In this document: piece after piece, positions 60,843 to 64,000 of the stretch
Layout: each line of letters starts with the position of its first letter
Position numbering within the stretch: position 1 is the stretch's first letter
Source: Pseudomonas cichorii
GTDB lineage: Bacteria > Pseudomonadota > Gammaproteobacteria > Pseudomonadales > Pseudomonadaceae
Assembly: GCF_015471405.1 (NCBI RefSeq)
Contig: NZ_BLVZ01000014.1
Location: forward strand, 124,001 to 188,000
Direction: 5' to 3'
DNA length: 64,000 nt
The notes under the pieces: generated by a model
Database searches by the model: none
What the model was told of the DNA's origin: nothing
The model's input: the letters and a program-made list of their open reading frames with translations, nothing else
Translations under genes and position numbers: made by a program

Positions 60843-61733
60843 TTACTCTCCACGGCCATAAAGTTGGGCATCGGTACGCTGCACGATTGCGCAGAAGTCT
60901 TCGTTATCTGCCAGGGTTTCGCTGCTGGCTTTCCACAGTTGTGCGACCACACGTGACAGCGGCAGCTCCATGTCCAGGCTGTCCGCCAGATCACTGGCAA
61001 GGCCGACATCCTTGCGCATCAGGCCCATGGTGAAACCGGAGTCGTAGGCTTTGTTGAGAACCCAGGTCGGAAACATGACTTGTGTAGCACCGCTGCGGCC
61101 AGAACCGGCGTTGAGGCCTTGCAGCAGTTTTTCCGGATCGACACCGGCCCTGGCCGCCATGGCAACCGCTTCGGCGGTGCTGATCAGGTGACAGGCTGCC
61201 AGCATGTTGTTGGCGATCTTGGCGACGTTGCCGGCCCCGCATTGCCCAACGTGAACGCGGGTGCCGCTCATACCTTCAAGCACCGGCATGACACGGGCCA
61301 GGTCATCGTCCTGAGCACCGATCACCATGGACATGGTGCCGGTCGCTGCGCCTTTCGGGCCGCCGGAAACCGGGGCATCGATAAAGGCCACGCCGGTTTT
61401 CAACAGTTCGGCAGCCACCTTGCGGCTCATTTCCGGGGTTGAGGTGGTGGTGTCGACGACAACCAGCCCCTTGCGCCCGAACTCGATGATGCCGCCCTCG
61501 CCCAGGCAAACCGACTCGACATGCTCGGCCTTGGGCAGCGACAGGATCAGGATGTCCGACGCCTGAATCAGTTGCTTGCGATCGGCAACCGGCTTCACGC
61601 CTTTGCTTTCGGCTTGCGCCAGTGCGGCCTGAGACAGGTCGAAACCGCTCACATCAAAGCCTTTGCCCGCCAGGGTGGCAGCCATGCCGCCGCCCATGTT
61701 GCCCAGTCCGATCACACCTACTTTCAAAGTCAT
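60843..61733 (-). CDS. 3-hydroxyisobutyrate-dehydrogenase-family oxidoreductase
   Basis: The 296-residue beta-hydroxyacid dehydrogenase has the N-terminal Rossmann motif GVIGLGNMGGGMAATL, the substrate-binding block FIDAPVSGGPKGAATGTMSMVIGA and catalytic Lys in GNVAKIANNMLA. Family members oxidise 3-hydroxyacids such as 3-hydroxyisobutyrate, tartronate semialdehyde or related short acids. Arg/Asp choice after the glycine-rich loop suggests NAD (GFDLSQAAL with Asp). It is third in the operon, after the VOC gene. Confidence 0.9.
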   Translation of the reverse strand: MTLKVGVIGLGNMGGGMAATLAGKGFDVSGFDLSQAALAQAESKGVKPVADRKQLIQASDILILSLPKAEHVESVCLGEGGIIEFGRKGLVVVDTTTSTPEMSRKVAAELLKTGVAFIDAPVSGGPKGAATGTMSMVIGAQDDDLARVMPVLEGMSGTRVHVGQCGAGNVAKIANNMLAACHLISTAEAVAMAARAGVDPEKLLQGLNAGSGRSGATQVMFPTWVLNKAYDSGFTMGLMRKDVGLASDLADSLDMELPLSRVVAQLWKASSETLADNEDFCAIVQRTDAQLYGRGE

Positions 61734-61747
61734 GTTCCGTATCTCGG

Positions 61748-62638
61748 TTAAAGGTTTTGTACAAATTCAAGAATGACGTTGCCGGCCGCTTCGGGCTGAA
61801 CCATGACGCGGCCCGGCACTTGTTCGTGAGGTACGCCGTTGTGTTCGAGGATGAAGCGCACCGTGTCCAGGCTTTTGGTATGCAGGCCGATGGCAATGGC
61901 GTGAGCGCGCTCGCTCGCAACGTGGGGCAGCCTGACGCCGGGGTATTGAGTGGCTGCGGTGGCGGCATCCATGGCTCGCAGGAGGCCGCAACGGGTATCG
62001 GCTTGCAGGATGTTGCCGATGTAGGTGACAGCATCGCCGTACAGGGCTTTCCAGCGTGGCTCCAGCTCTGCCGGATCAGCCAGGTAGGTCACGCTGAAAA
62101 TCCCGTCCACGCCATTGCAGTGGTTCTGCCAGCCCGGCACCCAGATCAGTTCGGGGCGATGCTGATGGCAGATGAAATTCGAGGCATCGGGCAGCGCCGG
62201 GTCGATGAACAAGCCCAGGGATACCACCGCTTCATCGGGACGACCGTCAGGCAACGTCATGCTGCGACGGAAATCAATCCGGCCCTGACTGGGCAAGCCC
62301 GCTTCGACCAGACGAGCGTGATCGGCGTCGGCATCCTTGCTGTGCAAGGCCACCAGCGAAACGCCCTCTTCACCACGATCCAGAAACTCACCTAGCTGGC
62401 GGCCGAAGCAGAAGCCGTTGACCGAATTGGTACCGAACTTCTCGGGATCATCGATGCCGATCAGTTCAATGAAGTTGCTTTCGAACATCATCAGCGAGGT
62501 CACGCTGCCCCATGGGTGATAACTGACCGGGGACGGCATGAAGCCCATTTTCCGATAGAGTTGCAGCGCATGTGCATGGTCACGCACCGTGACCAGCGGA
62601 TGATCGATACCTTGGGGAAACTGAGCGACTGCTGCCAT
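61748..62638 (-). CDS. VOC/glyoxalase-like protein
   Basis: The 296-residue protein has two VOC-type modules: IDHPLVTVRDHAHALQLYRKMGFMPSPVSYHPWGSVTSLMMFESNFIELIG, then the second half starting NHCNGVDGIFSVTYLADPAELEPRWKALYG. This is the PF13468-like 'glyoxalase_3' arrangement found in plant-associated and soil proteobacteria. Possible metal ligands are the His in IDHPLV and Glu in FIELIG. It may isomerise or cleave an intermediate of the pathway encoded by this operon. The exact reaction is unknown. Confidence 0.82.
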   Translation of the reverse strand: MAAVAQFPQGIDHPLVTVRDHAHALQLYRKMGFMPSPVSYHPWGSVTSLMMFESNFIELIGIDDPEKFGTNSVNGFCFGRQLGEFLDRGEEGVSLVALHSKDADADHARLVEAGLPSQGRIDFRRSMTLPDGRPDEAVVSLGLFIDPALPDASNFICHQHRPELIWVPGWQNHCNGVDGIFSVTYLADPAELEPRWKALYGDAVTYIGNILQADTRCGLLRAMDAATAATQYPGVRLPHVASERAHAIAIGLHTKSLDTVRFILEHNGVPHEQVPGRVMVQPEAAGNVILEFVQNL

Positions 62639-62659
62639 ATGCGAACTATCCCTGAGTCT

Positions 62660-63421
62660 TTATTGTGATTTTGTCGTGAAGGTAGCGAGTGAAGCGGGTG
62701 CATTACCGACGGGTCTGGCAGGCGTGCCTGCCACTACTACGCCTGCGGGCACGGGTTTGAGCACAACGGAGTTGGCGGCCACGATGGCGCGCTCGCCCAC
62801 CTCGATATTGCCCAGTACGGTCGCACCGGCACAGATCAGCGCGCCGCGACGGACTTTGGGGTGACGATCACCGGCTTCGCTGAGCGTGCTGCCCAGGGTG
62901 ACGCCATGCCAGAGGCTGACTTCATCCTCGACCACAGCAGTCTCGCCAATCACCAGCCCTATGCCGTGATCGACGAACAGGGATTTGCCGAGCCGGGCAG
63001 CGGGATGAATATCGATGCTCCAGGCGCTGGCTGCCCAGTTCTGCAGCAGCACGGCACTTTGAATGTCGCCGTCGTTCCAGAGCGAGTGGGCAATGCGATA
63101 GGCCTGCACGGCCTGGATACCGCGAAAGGTCAGAAATGCAGTCAGATGATCGGGGCAGGCAGGATTGACGATAACCAGATGATTGATGTCGGCAGCCGCT
63201 GCTTCGGCGATGGCCGGATTGGACCGCAGGATGGCCGTGAACCAGCTCTGCAGGTCGGCATCAGGCACTTTGTCCTGTAGCTGGTGGGCCAGATTGGCTG
63301 CCAGCGCAGACTCGAAGGACGAATGCGCCAGAATCCGGTCATGTGCATGCAGGGCAAGTACCGGATTACGTTCACCAAGCTGTTGCGCCTGTTGGCGCAG
63401 ACTCTGCCAAAGAGCTGTCAT
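62660..63421 (-). CDS. Serine acetyltransferase-like acyltransferase
   Basis: The 253-residue protein has an N-terminal helical domain and a left-handed parallel beta-helix of the CysE type. DIHPAARLGKSLFVDHGIGLVIGETAVVEDEVSLWHGVTLG carries the catalytic His region, and HPKVRRGALICAGATVLGNIEVGERAIVAANSVVLKPVPAGVVVAGTPAR is the hexapeptide repeat and acetyl-CoA end. It opens a catabolic-looking operon, 22 bases before the VOC gene. That is an unusual place for cysteine synthesis, so acylation of another hydroxy or amino substrate is possible. Confidence 0.87.
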   Translation of the reverse strand: MTALWQSLRQQAQQLGERNPVLALHAHDRILAHSSFESALAANLAHQLQDKVPDADLQSWFTAILRSNPAIAEAAAADINHLVIVNPACPDHLTAFLTFRGIQAVQAYRIAHSLWNDGDIQSAVLLQNWAASAWSIDIHPAARLGKSLFVDHGIGLVIGETAVVEDEVSLWHGVTLGSTLSEAGDRHPKVRRGALICAGATVLGNIEVGERAIVAANSVVLKPVPAGVVVAGTPARPVGNAPASLATFTTKSQ

Positions 63422-63433
63422 AAGCCCTCCCGT

Positions 63434-63477
63434 TTGCTGATGTATCGAGTATGGACAGCGCTCACCCCTATCAGCAA
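63434..63477. promoter_or_regulatory. Inverted repeat in divergent promoter
   Basis: TTGCTGAT (63434-63441) and ATCAGCAA (63470-63477) are perfect complements 28 bases apart in the 106-base region between the acetyltransferase-like operon and the divergent LysR gene. A second pair, TTTACC-N8-GGTAAA, lies at 63505-63524. Either could be an operator. Confidence 0.35.
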
Positions 63478-63527
63478 TAATCCAAAAATTGAATTTATGT
63501 TGCCTTTACCGCAACACAGGTAAAATC

Positions 63528-64000
63528 ATGAGCCTCGTTCAGGATCGACGGATTCTTTATTTCTTTGAAGCAGTGCGCCTGGGCAGTGTCCGGGCTGCCG
63601 CTGACTTCCTGAACGTCGCGCCTTCTGCCGTCAGCCGCCAGATCGCCCAACTGGAACAGGAGCTGGGCTCACCGCTGCTGGAAAGGCATCGCCGGGGCGT
63701 CAAACCTACCGAAGCGGGCGACAAGGTGCTGGCGTATTACCGGCAACGGCTCACCCAGCAGGAAGTCCTGCTTGAATCCATTCAGGCCTTGCGCGGGTTG
63801 CACAGTGGCTCGGTGACGCTGGTTTCGGGAGAAGGTTTTCTTGAAAGCCTGGCGCAGCCGCTGGCAAAGTTCTCGTTGCTCTATCCCAAGATAGAACTGA
63901 TCGTGAACGTCTGCGGCAGTAATGAAGTGATTCGCCAGGTGGTGGAGGATGAAGCGCATATCGGCCTGGTATTCAATCCGGCCGCAGATCCGAAAATCCG
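63528..64000 (+). CDS. LysR-family regulator (3' end beyond window)
   Basis: The first 157 residues of a LysR-type regulator are visible. The helix-turn-helix is RILYFFEAVRLGSVRAAADFLNVAPSAVSRQIAQLEQELGSPLLERHRRGVKPTEAGDKVL, followed by the start of the effector domain (GSVTLVSGEGFLESLAQPLAKF). The start ATG at 63528 has ACAGG upstream. It is divergent from the five-gene operon 58159-63421 and is presumably its regulator. The frame is open to the window end with no stop. Confidence 0.9.
   Translation, partial: MSLVQDRRILYFFEAVRLGSVRAAADFLNVAPSAVSRQIAQLEQELGSPLLERHRRGVKPTEAGDKVLAYYRQRLTQQEVLLESIQALRGLHSGSVTLVSGEGFLESLAQPLAKFSLLYPKIELIVNVCGSNEVIRQVVEDEAHIGLVFNPAADPKI

Overview
The window reads as a chromosomal segment of a fluorescent Pseudomonas, most likely of the P. 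syringae complex. The genes are GC-rich with Pseudomonas-like codon use. Marker loci include xylAFGH with an AraC-type XylR, a bphO-bphP bacteriophytochrome pair, an amaB-amaA lysine (pipecolate) locus with hglS, and abundant REP-type intergenic hairpins. No rRNA, tRNA, CRISPR array or intact prophage was seen. The species assignment is inferred from protein content and recalled families, because no database search could be run.

Layout. 1-13.9 kb: a frameshifted membrane-protein remnant, a BRO-N gene behind a structured leader, an OsmC-YcaO fusion, a divergent AraC/aldo-keto reductase pair, a GntP-type permease, small lipoproteins, a toxin-antitoxin pair whose antitoxin has an Ala/Lys/Pro-rich tail, and a decayed IS1182-type transposase. 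13.9-23.2 kb: a Coq7-like di-iron protein, a Bcr/CflA exporter, a run of aldo-keto reductase, flavodoxin, two alpha/beta hydrolases and LysR, then trmK and an HxlR/SDR divergent pair. 23.3-29.8 kb: xylose uptake and isomerisation (xylAFGH) with divergent xylR.

29.8-35.0 kb is the accessory stretch. A low-GC PIN-like nuclease gene, a MITE-like element, a translationally coupled pair (PD-(D/E)XK-like nuclease plus unknown partner) and a lipoprotein lie between two direct copies of a roughly 0.4-0.6 kb unit. That unit consists of a small DUF6124-type gene, a structured leader and a REP. The same leader also precedes the BRO-N gene at 1.26 kb. One of its hairpins covaries across all three copies. 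The leader and the nuclease cargo are the best candidates for undescribed biology here.

35.0-64 kb: bphO-bphP light sensing; an envelope operon (sialidase-like protein, membrane protein, LTA-synthase-type phosphotransferase); a PepSY/cytochrome b561 pair divergent from a two-component system; a GABA-type permease; and a compact lysine catabolic locus (amaB, amaA, LysR, class III aminotransferase, hglS) that would carry L-pipecolate to 2-hydroxyglutarate. Next come a DUF3100 membrane protein, a LysR regulator and L-serine deaminase, whose promoters share a 20-bp operator-like motif. The window ends with an unassigned five-gene catabolic operon (M20 amidohydrolase, aldehyde dehydrogenase, 3-hydroxyisobutyrate-dehydrogenase-like, VOC protein, serine-acetyltransferase-like) and a divergent LysR cut by the window edge.
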